Source: Nemertoderma westbladi (lineage: Eukaryota > Xenacoelomorpha > Nemertodermatida > Nemertodermatidae). Taken from it: a DNA stretch of 64,000 nucleotides. Location of the stretch: NCBI GenBank assembly GCA_032718475.1, contig JAUCBJ010008928.1, positions 62,001 to 126,000 of the forward strand. Reading direction: 5' to 3'. The notes beneath the pieces are model-generated. The model worked only from the letters and a program-made list of their open reading frames with translations. It did no database searches and was not told the DNA's origin. Both the position numbers and the translations under genes were made by a program. Of this stretch, positions 10,227-19,968 are shown in pieces (within the stretch, counting starts at the first letter, position 1; each line of letters opens with the position of its first letter).

Positions 10227-11400
10227 TCATCTTGATTTGTATTTCAAGATTTCTATTGAGTATGGGAAACTTAGTGTCATGAACAATGGAGCATTGGTTA
10301 ATCTCCCTCCGACACGTATTAAACCATCTATCATTGTGCTAGAGAAACGATCCCTTAAGCGCATCTGTGGATTTCTTAACAACAGGAAATACTTATCGGA
10401 ATCCGCGTAACATTGCAGGAGTCTCAGTATCTGCTTGTTGGTATCATCATGTTCTTGGTAACTGATCTTCTCAGTCAGAAACCTATCAGACAGCCGATAA
10501 GTGGGAAGGTCTTTTGTAGCATGGACCCTTTCAGCTACTACTGAAGTGGCATCATTAGCGATCTTCGCCCTGGAATAGTGATGATGGAAACATCTTTTCA
10601 GATACACAATGGCCTTGCAAAGCTGATTCCAGGAGCTATAATGATCTATCGCCCTTTGTAGGAGAGGAGAGAGTCCTTGGGAGACATCTGGTTTTCCAGA
10701 TTTCCAGTCTCTTTCCTTTATTTCTATAACAGATTTATTTATAGTTCGAGTAACATCCATAGATGAATTTAGATCAACAGTTGCATCACCGGCGGTATGT
10801 AGCACAGACAGATCTATCGCTGGCTTAAACAGCTTTGATTTACTCGTCCAGGTTTTCAGTTTGACTTTCTCCGCTCCCTTAGCTTGTCTGATCTCCGCCA
10901 TGGTGAGATGAGGGGGCCATTCTTCCTCTTCTTTACCTAGGAAGTCGGGTCCAGCTAACCAGTCTGGATTGTCTATCAATTCTTGAGGAGTAGCTCCTAT
11001 GGAAGCGATGTCAGCTGGATTAATCGTCCTAGGGCAATGGCTCCATTGATCTATATTAGAGCGACTGAGTATAATGGCTACTCTGTTGTTAACAAAGACG
11101 CTGAACTGACAGACTTCATTAGTTATATACTCCAGAACGAGTAAAGCATCAGTCCAATAGACAGTTTTCTCTAGTGGATAGTCGATCTGTTCCGATACAT
11201 TCCGGCTGATGGCTGTAGCGTATAGAGCCGCCTTTAACTACGCTCTGGGAACCCGCAGTTTGTTGTTTATTAGGGCCTTGGAGGCGGCTAATGAAACTTT
11301 AATTCCATCGGGAGTTTCAACCCTCAGGTAGGCTACTATACCGATTCCAACATCGCTGGCATCTCCAAAAACATGGAGTTGATAGGAATACGCTAGACGA
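10227..11400 (-). pseudogene. BEL-B RNase H and RNase H-integrase linker
   Basis: From about 11390 the minus strand reads LHVFGDASDVGIG, YWTDALLVLEYI, FVNNRVAII and HCPRTINPADIAS. These are the acidic-site and C-terminal motifs of the BEL RNase H domain, which removes the RNA strand during reverse transcription. An in-frame TAG lies near 11238. The segment 10979 down to 10227 is an open 250-codon linker (SQGLSPLLQRAIDHYSSWNQ) that is closely matched by SQGLSPLLQRAMDHYSSWNR in the plus-strand element. Confidence 0.75.
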
Positions 11401-11626
11401 TACGGAATAGAGCCATCGCTTGGTCTTGCTTAACTTGGGCCCTAGTGCCGATAATAGACCTATGGTGCTTCACTAGCCTAGGGTCTGATACCACTACTGT
11501 AGGGATGACTTTTCTCACAGTATGAGGGGACTTAGACTTCGGTCTGGTATGTTCCATACTTTGATCTGGGTCACAGATCGTTCTTTCCAAGAGACTATCT
11601 GACAGTGTTTGTTTTGTGTCAGACAT
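11393..11626 (-). pseudogene. BEL-B gag start fused to later sequence by deletion
   Basis: The frame starts at ATG 11626 with MSDTKQTLSDSLLERT, matching the first 16 residues of the gag at 19969. After that it departs from gag completely and runs into the RNase H region, with a frameshift near 11395. The whole gag body, protease and RT palm are missing, so a large internal deletion starts within ~50 bases of the start codon. Confidence 0.65.
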
Positions 11627-13118
11627 TTTTACAGTTGAATGGCTACTACTATAATAACAGTTAAAGCAAGTCTAGGGGAAATCAGTATCAACTGTCACTC
11701 TAGTAGTTACCGATATCGCTACTCAATGTAACGTGGTATATATCTAATATTAGAATACCGGTATACACCTATAGTATATATATCAGTATTATTACAGGAC
11801 AGACTATGATCAGTCACAGAATACCGGTATATAAGTTTAGCCTAATTTATATAAATATAATAAGCTTACCGTAAACACCGGTAATGTCAATTATTTAATA
11901 ATAACTGATTATCCGAATTTTAGGGATTACTTCCCTTTACTTTATTACTGATATTAAGCAGTAGTTCAACTGATATTAAGACCTAATTGATGTATAACAG
12001 GCCTACTATTTTATAAATCTGATTGAATTGATTTATAAATATATATATATATATATACCCGTAATGGGTTTGGTCAATATTTGAAATAAATGTTATTATT
12101 TCTGAGTAAGAAGTCACTACACAGAGGCTGAACGCTCTCAGTGGAGTGCTACTTAATAGACACTAATATTGATAAATTCTACTTAACTAAGTTACTTATC
12201 ACTACAAATTACTTACATATCGGGTTGAGATTACACAATCTCTAAATAAACAATAAACAAGTTACAAATACAATTTTTTAGGGTAATTTAACAAGAAATT
12301 TACGAACCAGACTAACAAGGAGTTAGAATTTCTGGTTCTTACAAACTGACAGGAAATTACGGTATTTGAAACCAATAAAGTAGTATTAAGTACGTTGTGT
12401 TGTCCAGATAAGGAAATGCCACCGTCTGACGGCTTATAGTCTTACACTATAAGCACTATGTTATGTACCCGGAGTGTCCTATACCTAGAGGTTAATTATC
12501 GAAGCCAACCAGAGCTAACAGACCTATTAACCACATTTCAACACAAATATACTGCCTACACACTAAATTACTTTCAGGAAAGCACTGTACTCTAAACCCT
12601 AAATTAGGTACAAGCACTTATACAACATATAACTAGCAGTTAAATATAGGTGAACAGCCAAAAGAACCACGGTATCTGCTGGAGTGACCGGAACACAAAA
12701 TCACCAGTCTGTCCTAAGCCAAGCAGTCCTGAAGTAGTACTGGGGTTAATTTAGTTATAACAGTATGCATAATAAGCATAATTACTGTGAGGGATAAACT
12801 TGGGGAGATGAAGGTTGCAAATACTTGCATAAACTCTGAATAATAAATATTACGCTACCCATACAGACTATTCAAATAAAACACAGACCAAATGCTGGCA
12901 GTCTACTGTCAAGCCTAAATAAACCACAGTATATGCAATCTCCGAAATGGTTAGTTAGTAAGCGTTCTAACTACGTAGTACGACTTATTCTTTCGTGGGG
13001 GATTTACGTTACAGCACTGGAGGCCTCCACATTCCTAACTAGCACTTTATCGGACAGACACTCTACATACACTGCAATCGCCTCAGACCTTACAACAGTT
13101 AGACAACAATCCGGCCTA
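11627..13118 (-). other. BEL-B leader
   Basis: Untranslated leader homologous to 18240-19968 of the plus-strand element. Shared blocks include the pair of tracts around ACCCGTAATGGG / CCCATTAAACGGG and the CACGGTATCTGCTGGAGTGAC block. It holds one copy of the ~294-bp unit that is tandemly doubled at 17953-18540. It ends abruptly at 13118 against a 38-bp piece of LTR. No gene seen. Confidence 0.6.
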
Positions 13119-13156
13119 CTGGTGTACTGAATTTACATCCGCCGAAGCCAGTCCGT
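13119..13156 (-). repeat. 38-bp LTR piece, duplicated at 14761-14798
   Basis: These 38 bases are identical at 13119-13156 and 14761-14798, with the same orientation. At 14761 they lie inside a recognisable LTR 3' half; at 13119 they are an orphan between LINE and BEL-B leader. The pair may mark a recombination or deletion joint. Confidence 0.8.
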
Positions 13157-14165
13157 TGGGCTCCCTCTAATGATTCTGAGAGTACTCCTAAGTCATCAGC
13201 AAAGTCTAGATCAGTTAGGTACTTGGCAGGATTTCTTCGACTTCTGGAGCCAGTAGGTGGAGTTATCATCACCTCATCATCATTATGATGATCTAAGGAC
13301 ATGCGTAGAACATAGTCAACCACAATAATGAACAAGAATGGTGCAAGTGTATCTCCTTGGAGGACGCCCCATAACACTTTAAATGGTTCTGTGTCACCGT
13401 CAACAGTAGACACAAATGTTGTCGAACCATCGTATACTGATCTGATTGCTGCAATAATTTCATCAGGAATCCCATATAATGAAAGTATGCTGAACATACA
13501 TAAGCGAGAGACTGAATCAAAGGCCTTGAAGAAGTCAACAAAGATAACAGCCAGATGCCTGTCTTTCCTTTTTGATAATTCTTCAATTATCCTTCTAAGT
13601 GCCAAAATGGGCTCCATGGTCCCACGACCTTTACGGAACCCATTCTGATTTCAAAGGAACAGTCACTCAATGGGATCCCTGATGCGATTTAATACAATCC
13701 TATTGTATAGCTTTGCAGCAATCGAGATCAATGAGATTCCCCAAAAAGAACCATAGAGTGTTAGGTTGCCCTTCTTGGGAACTGGCACCAACTTATTTGT
13801 TTTCATTTCTTGTGGGACTCTTTTTGTTCGGTACATGTCTACTATGATGGGATAGATGAGCTTTAAACACTCAGGTATTTTAAAGACCTCAGGGAGAACA
13901 CCATCTTCTCCACTGGCACGATTGGTCTTAATGCTCTTTGTAGCAGCCTTCACTTCTGCAAAGGAGATATCACCAATGGGAATATCTGAGAGTACTTTTA
14001 CTTCTATAAAGCTATCAGGCAATACCCTGTCATTATTGAGGAGCTTTTCAAAGTGGGCTTTCCAACCATTGAGGTGATCGGCTGGTGATTCAGCCTTAAC
14101 CTTGGTGGTTGGTTGGCTTTTCCGCCCAGTAAGCAAATTGATCGATTTCCATGCCTGGGATGATT
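13157..14165 (-). pseudogene. Non-LTR retrotransposon reverse transcriptase (broken)
   Basis: Two open segments (14136-13663 and 13617-13140) encode consecutive parts of a LINE-type reverse transcriptase. The first ends ISLISIAAKLYNRIVLNRIR, fingers motifs typical of RTE/CR1-like elements. The second has AVIFVDFFKAFDSV (motif A), GVLQGDTLAPFLF (motif B) and LDFADDLGVLSE (motif C, FADD). They are separated by stops near 13660, so the protein is dead. No endonuclease is present. The upstream side joins an LTR fragment near 14165-14190, and the same junction is repeated at about 16170. Confidence 0.8.
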
Positions 14166-14189
14166 TGAGTCACAGTTGCTACCGGTAGA

Positions 14190-14567
14190 CCCTTCCTCCG
14201 CTTACCTCAGTAATCAAGAAAGTTGAGGGGTTTACGATTATTTATCGGTATTCTCCAAATATAACATCCATTAATATAAACAGCAATTAACACAACATAA
14301 AACAGCATTAAAACAGTGCGGTGAACAGTCAGTATGTGTTCATGACATTCAGTATGATATGTGATATGATGTTACGATGTGATGCGGTTTGGTTTGGTCG
14401 TATATTGAGTTAATAGATTTATGTCCTTATAACTCCAGCCATCAGATGTTCTTGGGCCAAAGTCTGAAACAACCGTACTTAGTACAGAATTCTGAGAGGA
14501 ATCTGATTCTCAGAAAAACTATAACTGTGCATGCGCCAGTTTCCACAGGTAGGTCTCTACTGGCATG
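14190..14567 (-). repeat. Diverged BEL-family LTR fragment (5' half)
   Basis: Read on the minus strand this resembles the 5' half of the 16491-17592 LTR in order: TTATAAGGACATA, CATACTGA..., TTATATTTGGA, and TTGAT...GAGGTAAG. 14436-14567 is almost identical to 28542-28668, which is the flank interrupted by the full-length element. A LINE begins where the LTR breaks off. Confidence 0.65.
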
Positions 14568-14671
14568 TAGAGAGCTGTAAGTACCGGTTCGGATCAGGCC
14601 TACAGTTTACCGTCCTACCGGTACGTTTTGGGTTTATTGCCTGCTGGGCAATAAGAGAAACAAAATCTATT

Positions 14672-15195
14672 AATGTTCGCGCTTTTAGACCTTTAGCAGT
14701 TTAACCTGCCAATTTAAATGTCTTTTTAATTATGAATCGACTTTTGCCCTTACCAATTACCTGGTGTACTGAATTTACATCCGCCGAAGCCAGTCCGTGC
14801 GCGGCCTATGACCCATGTTGTTCCAGATTCGGGTTCCAGAGGAAGTTATTGCGGTGTAGGCTACTTTATATTATTCGATTGAATGCTACTATATAATCTC
14901 TGACAACTATATTTACTTTCGGGGAAATATTAACAGTTCCTTTGGGACGTGGCGCTTTAAGTATAAAACAGAGTTATGACTTACACTAATCACAACTAGA
15001 TGGCTACAGAGTATCGTAAATAGCGCATTCTTTAGGAGATGCTTTATTAACTTTCACACGACTTCACTCTACTTCACACTAATTTACACTAATTCACACT
15101 AATTTGCCGACCGTCACTGATTTATATCATATATGAGGAAGATTGCAACTGACACACGTAGGGATTATGAAATAGCATTTAATTCACACAAAACC
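14672..15195 (-). repeat. Diverged BEL-family LTR fragment (3' half) plus start of leader
   Basis: Read on the minus strand this aligns with the 3' half of the LTR at 16491-17592: GTCATAACTCTGTTT, GCGCCACGTCC, AAGGAACTGTTAATATTTCC, GTCAGAGATTATATA and the terminus GCGCGAACA at 14672. Beyond it, 14671-14577 matches the leader start at 17593, including the hairpin (14634-14654). It is truncated near 15195 by the end of a LINE. Confidence 0.75.
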
Positions 15196-15214
15196 ATTAT
15201 AATTTGAGTCACTA

Positions 15215-15660
15215 CTAGGATCGGCATGCTGCATTGCAGCTGCATTTTTAAGAATGCTGTGCTGGCTTGTCAACAAAATTGCACCGCCACAACTCCCTAT
15301 CACCCATGACATTTGCTAGATCATCCGCATCTTCAAGGCCAGTGTCCTTTAAGATGCGTCTCAAGAAAGTCATGGGCTGGCCACCATGCTTATTCACTCC
15401 ATGAGGCTGCCAAAGTACAAGATTATGCACTGGCTGGTCCTCACGGCGAAAGCAATGTCCTGCAAAGAGGAGGCGATTTTGTTCTAGTGTCAAGCTTGGG
15501 GAACCAATGAGACACCTCCAATGTTATATAGTGTCTGGTTGTAGATGTGTGCATTGTACTTGACACAATGAACCCGGCGTAACATTCTTGTGAATGTGCC
15601 ATCCAGAGATTTTTATTATTGATAGTAACAATGTGTTGGCAAGCTGTATTTTTCGAGGTG
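15215..15660 (-). pseudogene. Non-LTR retrotransposon 3' end
   Basis: The minus strand encodes the C-terminal tail common to RTE/CR1-like LINEs: LDGTFTRMLRR, then LTLEQNRLLFAGHCFRRED, LVLWQPHG and a DTGL segment ending at 15248. A related tail lies at 28866-29140 on the plus strand. Frame breaks near 15493 show decay. Confidence 0.7.
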
Positions 15661-15877
15661 TTTGTTATTATACATTTATTATAGGAAGGGATCTTGGGGT
15701 CTTAGCCTCGAATGATAAGTTTATTTTACCGAAAATAACTTATCTTTTATTGGCGCAATTGTAGGACTAATCCCATCACATGCGTACTTTTTAACCGGGT
15801 AGTGTACAAATTTAGGAATCGCGTAATTTTTTCTTGAAATTAATATCTCATATCTCTCCAAACCACGTACGCGTTTC
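15661..15877. other. Spacer of unknown origin between LINE pieces
   Basis: No gene or repeat partner recognised. It replaces the reverse transcriptase core in what would otherwise be one LINE copy (15878-16170 5' piece, 15215-15660 3' piece). Confidence 0.4.
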
Positions 15878-16170
15878 GAGAACACCATCTTCTCCACTGG
15901 CACGATTGGTCTTAATGCTCTTTGCAGCAGCCTTCACTTCTGCAAAGGAGATATCGCCAATGGGAATATCTTGAGAGTACAGACTCAGACACTTTTACTT
16001 CTATAACGCTATCAGGCAATACCCTGTCATTATTGAGGAGCTTTTCAAAGTGGGCTTTCCAACCATTGAGGCGATCGGCTGGTGATTCAGCCTTAACCTT
16101 GGTGGTTGGTTGGCTTTTCCGCCCAGTAAGCAAATGGATCGATTTCCATGCCTGGGATGATTTGAGTCAC
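15878..16170 (-). pseudogene. Non-LTR retrotransposon 5' coding fragment
   Basis: Nearly identical to 13893-14160. On the minus strand it reads MLTGRKSQPTTKVKAESPAD and on to KAHFEKLLNNDRVLPDS, with a small insertion causing a frameshift near 15975. The shared LTR-LINE junction upstream indicates that the two copies come from one chimeric source or a segmental duplication. Confidence 0.75.
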
Positions 16171-16490
16171 AGTTGCTACCGGTAGACCCTTAATCCGCTT
16201 ACCTCAGTAATCAATAAAGTTGAGGGGTTTACGATTATTTATCGGTATTCTCCAAATATAACATCCATTAATATAAACAGCAATTAACACAATATAAAAC
16301 AGCATTAAAACAGTGCGGTAAAACAGGGTTCACCGCATCATACTGAACATATACATACTGACTGTTCACTGAACAGTCAGTATGACGTGTTCATGAAGTT
16401 CAGTATGATATGTGATATGATGTTACGATGTGATGCGGTTTGGTTTGGTCGTATATTGAGTTAATAGAATTACGTCCTTATAACTCCAGC
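16171..16490 (-). repeat. Older LTR, inner half (target of the full-length element)
   Basis: Same sequence as 14190-14436. It stops at CTCCAGC (16490), exactly where the plus-strand element begins, and resumes as CCAGCCATCAG at 28537. Confidence 0.8.
16486..16490. repeat. Target site duplication CCAGC (left)
   Basis: CCAGC directly before the left LTR is repeated directly after the right LTR at 28537-28541. The uninterrupted site, with a single CCAGC, is seen in the paralogous copy near 14431-14435. Five-base duplications are usual for BEL/Pao integration. Confidence 0.9.
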
Positions 16491-17592
16491 TGTAAAAGCT
16501 TTTGCTGAATTGTCCGGTTATTTTTCCTTATTTTTCCTGTAAAATACTCTGTAGTTGGTTTACCAGGCATAAAAAGGCCGTGTCCTTGCTGTACTGGTGT
16601 TTTAGCGGACATAAAAGCTATTTCTTCTGTATTTGTACTTTAGAGGACATAATCCGTAATTCCGTGACGTAAAAGCTCGATACTCTTGAAAACAGTGTCG
16701 CTACCATGACGACGGCTAGCAGCTGATATTGCCACGTCGACGTTTCTTTGTTTCTTTGTTCTCTCGTTGTTCAGTGTTTTCAGTTTTTAGTCCTACACTA
16801 GTAGGCTTAATTATAAGGACATATATCCGTTATCTGATGTCTGATCACTGATGTCTGCATACTGCATACTGCAGTACTGCATACACTGCATACTGTGTAA
16901 CACTGTGCATACTTTTATATTGTTATACATGCTATTTACTGTCAGTTCTTCATAATATGGTTGATGAATTATTATATTTGGAATAACGACAAATAACCCC
17001 GAAAACCCAATATTCTTGATATACCGAAGGTAAGAGAGAAAGGTTACAGATAAATGATTGCGACCTATGTTGAGTGGTTTGAAGTGAATCTAATGTTATT
17101 TGATAGACCCTACATGATTCGGTCCGTGTTCCTTTTATATGTGACTAAAATCAGTGAAGATCGGCAGATCAGTGTGCAGTATTGTGCAGCATTGTGTATG
17201 AGTGAGACTGATAACGAAGCATTTCCTAAAGAATGCGCCATATATGTGAATTGTAACTAAGCCATATCGTTGTGAGTAGTTTAAGTCATAACTCTGTTTG
17301 TATAGATAGAGCGCCACGTCCTAAAGGAACTGTTAATATTTCCCGAAGGTGAATAATATTGTCAGAGATTATATAATACTGTCAGTCGAATAATACATTA
17401 AGCTTACATAGCAATAAAATTAAGCCGTCGAACCCAATCTCCCGGGTATATCCAGCGGGTGAATGATCGCGCACAGATTGGTTTCGACTAGTGTAGTGAA
17501 TTAAATACTTGTCATAGACTAAAGGTGATTTATTATCTAGAAGACATCCTAATTTGGTGGGTTAAACTGCCAAAGGTCTGAAAGCGCGAACA
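16491..17592 (+). repeat. 5' LTR of BEL-C
   Basis: 1102 bases, starting TGTAAAAGCTTTTGC and ending AAAGCGCGAACA. It contains a small CATACTG microsatellite (16857-16890), a donor-like AAGGTAAGAG near 17028 and an AATAAA near 17413 that could be the polyadenylation signal. Compared with the 3' LTR it has one CATACTG unit fewer and 8 extra bases near 16990. A 68-codon open stretch at 17054-17260 is preserved in both LTRs, but nothing suggests it is a gene. Confidence 0.9.
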
Positions 17593-19968
17593 ATAACGGA
17601 TATAGCTTCTTTATTGCAGTAAGCAATAAAGTTGAAAGTACCGGTCAACCGGTAAACCTGAAAAGGTACATCTGTAGGTCAGTAGGCCTAACTGCCAGAA
17701 CCGGTACTGCCGTAGGTCCGTAGGTCCAACTGCCAGAATCGGTACTTCAGTAGGTCGGTAGGCCTAACTGTCCTAACCGGTACTTCCCGTATAAGTACAG
17801 CAGTATTATTCGATTTGATTGTTATATACCAGTAGGTCTTAATAATTAATCGGGGACGCCTGGTTTTTATTGAGATTTTACTTATTTCTGTCAAGTTTTA
17901 TTTGTTTGTAGGCCAGTATTGAACAGAAGGCGTGTAAGCCTGATCAGATTGTACAGACAATTTGTAGGCTGAGCTGTTGTCTGGCTGTTATTAAGTCTGA
18001 ACGGATTGCAGTGTGTGTAGATCATCTGTCCGATAAAGAACGGTTAGGAAGTAGGGGCAGCGAATGCTGTAAGGTAAACCCCCAACTAAAGAATAAGTCG
18101 TACTACTGGGTTAGAACGCATACTACCTAATTATTTCGGAGTCTGCATGTCCTGTAGTTTATTTAGGCTTGAGAGTAGTCTGCCATCGTTGAGTCTGTAC
18201 TTTGTTTGTGTAAGTCTGTACGGGTAGCGTATAATATTTATTTAGATAATTTGTAGGCTGGATAGTTGTCTGGCTGTTATTAGGTCTGAACGGATTGCAG
18301 CGTGTGTAGATCACTTGTCCGATAAAGAACGGTTAGGAAGTAGGGGCAGCGAATACTGTAAGGTAAACCCCCAACTAAAGAATAAGTCGTACTACTGGGT
18401 TAGAACGCATACTACCTAATTATTTCGGAGTCTGCATATACCGTAGTTTGTTTAGGCTTGATAGTAGTCTGTCAGTGTTTGGTCTGCATTTTGTTTGAGT
18501 AGTTTGTACGCGTAGCGTAATATTTATTATTCAGAGTTTATGCGATTATTCGCAACATTCATTCCCCAAGTTTGTTCCTACAGTAATTGTGTTTGTTATA
18601 CATACCGCTATAGTTAAATTAACCCCGGTACTACACGGGCTGCTTGGCGTAGGTAAAGACTGGTGATTTTGTGCATCGGTCACTCCAGCAGATGCCGTGG
18701 TTCTTTTAGCTGTTCAAGTATATTTAACTACTGATTATATGTTGTACAAGTACTCGTACCTAATTTAGGGTTTAGTGTACAGTGCTTTCCGAAAGTAATT
18801 AGTGTAGGCATTACATTTGTGTTGTAAAGTGGTTGATAGGCACTTTCGATTAGCTCTATTAACTTCTAGGTAGGAACACTCCGTGATACATAACGTAGTA
18901 CCTATAGCGATACGGCTATAGGTCGTCAGGCGGTGGTATTTTCCTATCTGGACAACACAGTGTACTTACTACTACTTATTATTTTCAAATACCGTAGTAC
19001 CCTGTCCGTTGTAATTACCAGATTTCTAACCCTTTGTTAGGCTGGTTTGTAGACTTCTTGTAAAATTACCCTAAAAATTCGTATTTTGTGTTTTTTGTAA
19101 ATTTTTGTGTTTAGTTAGAGATTGTAATCTCAACCCGAATTGTACGTAATTTGTAGTATTAAGTAACTTAGGTAAATTAGAATCATTTGTTTTAGTGTCC
19201 TGTACGTAACACTTCACTGAAAGCGCACCGCTTTGTGTAGTGATTACTCCCCAGAAATAATAACATTTATTTCAACATTGACAAAACCCATTAAACGGGT
19301 ATATATATATTATAAATCAAATCTAACGATTTATAAATAGTAGGCCTGCCATACAACCATTAGGTCTCAATATCAGTTGGATTACTGCTCAAATAACGGT
19401 AATAAAGTAAGTAAGGTAACCAAGTAACCCTTGAAATTCAGAAATTCAGTTATTTAAAATAATTGATATATCGGTATTTACAATAGGCTTATTATATTTA
19501 TTTCTATAAATTTTAGGTTGAAATCATACCGGTATTCTGTAATTAATTCTAGTTTGTAATTATACTTATATATATACACTATAAGTGTAAACTGCATACC
19601 GGTATTTACGATAGGCCTATTATCTTTATTTCTATAAATTTAGGCTGAAATTATACCGGTACTTGTAATTAATTCTAGTCCAGAATTATATATACTACAA
19701 ACTGTAAGCTGTATACCGGTATTCCCGATAGGCCTATTATATATTTATATATATTTGTGCTAAAGTTATACCGGTATTCTGTGATAAACCTAGTCTGTAA
19801 TAATAGTTATATATACTATAAGCATACTGGTATTCTAATATATTATATATACCACGCTACACTGAGTAGTAGTACCGGTAATTAATTACTAGGCTAGCAG
19901 TTAATACTGAGTTACTAGACTTGCTCAGACTGTAATACAGCAGTAGACATTCAACTGTACACATAAGC
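17593..19968 (+). other. BEL-C leader with a doubled ~294-bp unit
   Basis: A 2.4 kb untranslated leader. Units at about 17953-18246 and 18247-18540 are tandem copies, sharing for example CGGTTAGGAAGTAGGGGCAG and TTATTTCGGAGTCTGCAT. BEL-B has one copy. Downstream are several ACCGGTATT-type repeats (19430-19860) spaced roughly 130 bases apart. No gene seen. Confidence 0.65.
17609..17631 (+). promoter_or_regulatory. Hairpin at the expected primer-binding position
   Basis: CTTTATTGC, a five-base loop, then GCAATAAAG: a perfect 9-bp stem starting 16 bases after the LTR. The diverged copy at 14634-14654 keeps an 8-bp stem with a different five-base loop, 17 bases after its LTR. No TGG, the usual start of a tRNA primer-binding site, follows the LTR. 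Confidence 0.6.

Larger units (their letters stand above)
7885..13118 (-). mobile_element. BEL-B: internally deleted, decayed BEL/Pao copy
   Basis: This copy belongs to the same family as the full-length plus-strand element at 16491-28536. Its leader (11627-13118) matches 18240-19968, its gag start (MSDTKQTLSDSLL) matches the start at 19969, and its 3' untranslated region (about 8994 down to 7885) matches 24187 to about 25075. The gag body, protease and most of RT are missing, while RNase H, the linker and integrase remain. Its deletion is nearly the complement of the one in the full-length element. Stops and frameshifts show it is dead. Confidence 0.75.

Noticed and set aside
17054-17260. 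68-codon frame preserved in both LTRs of BEL-C
   Set aside because: The LTRs are nearly identical, so preservation carries no weight, and no protein features are visible.
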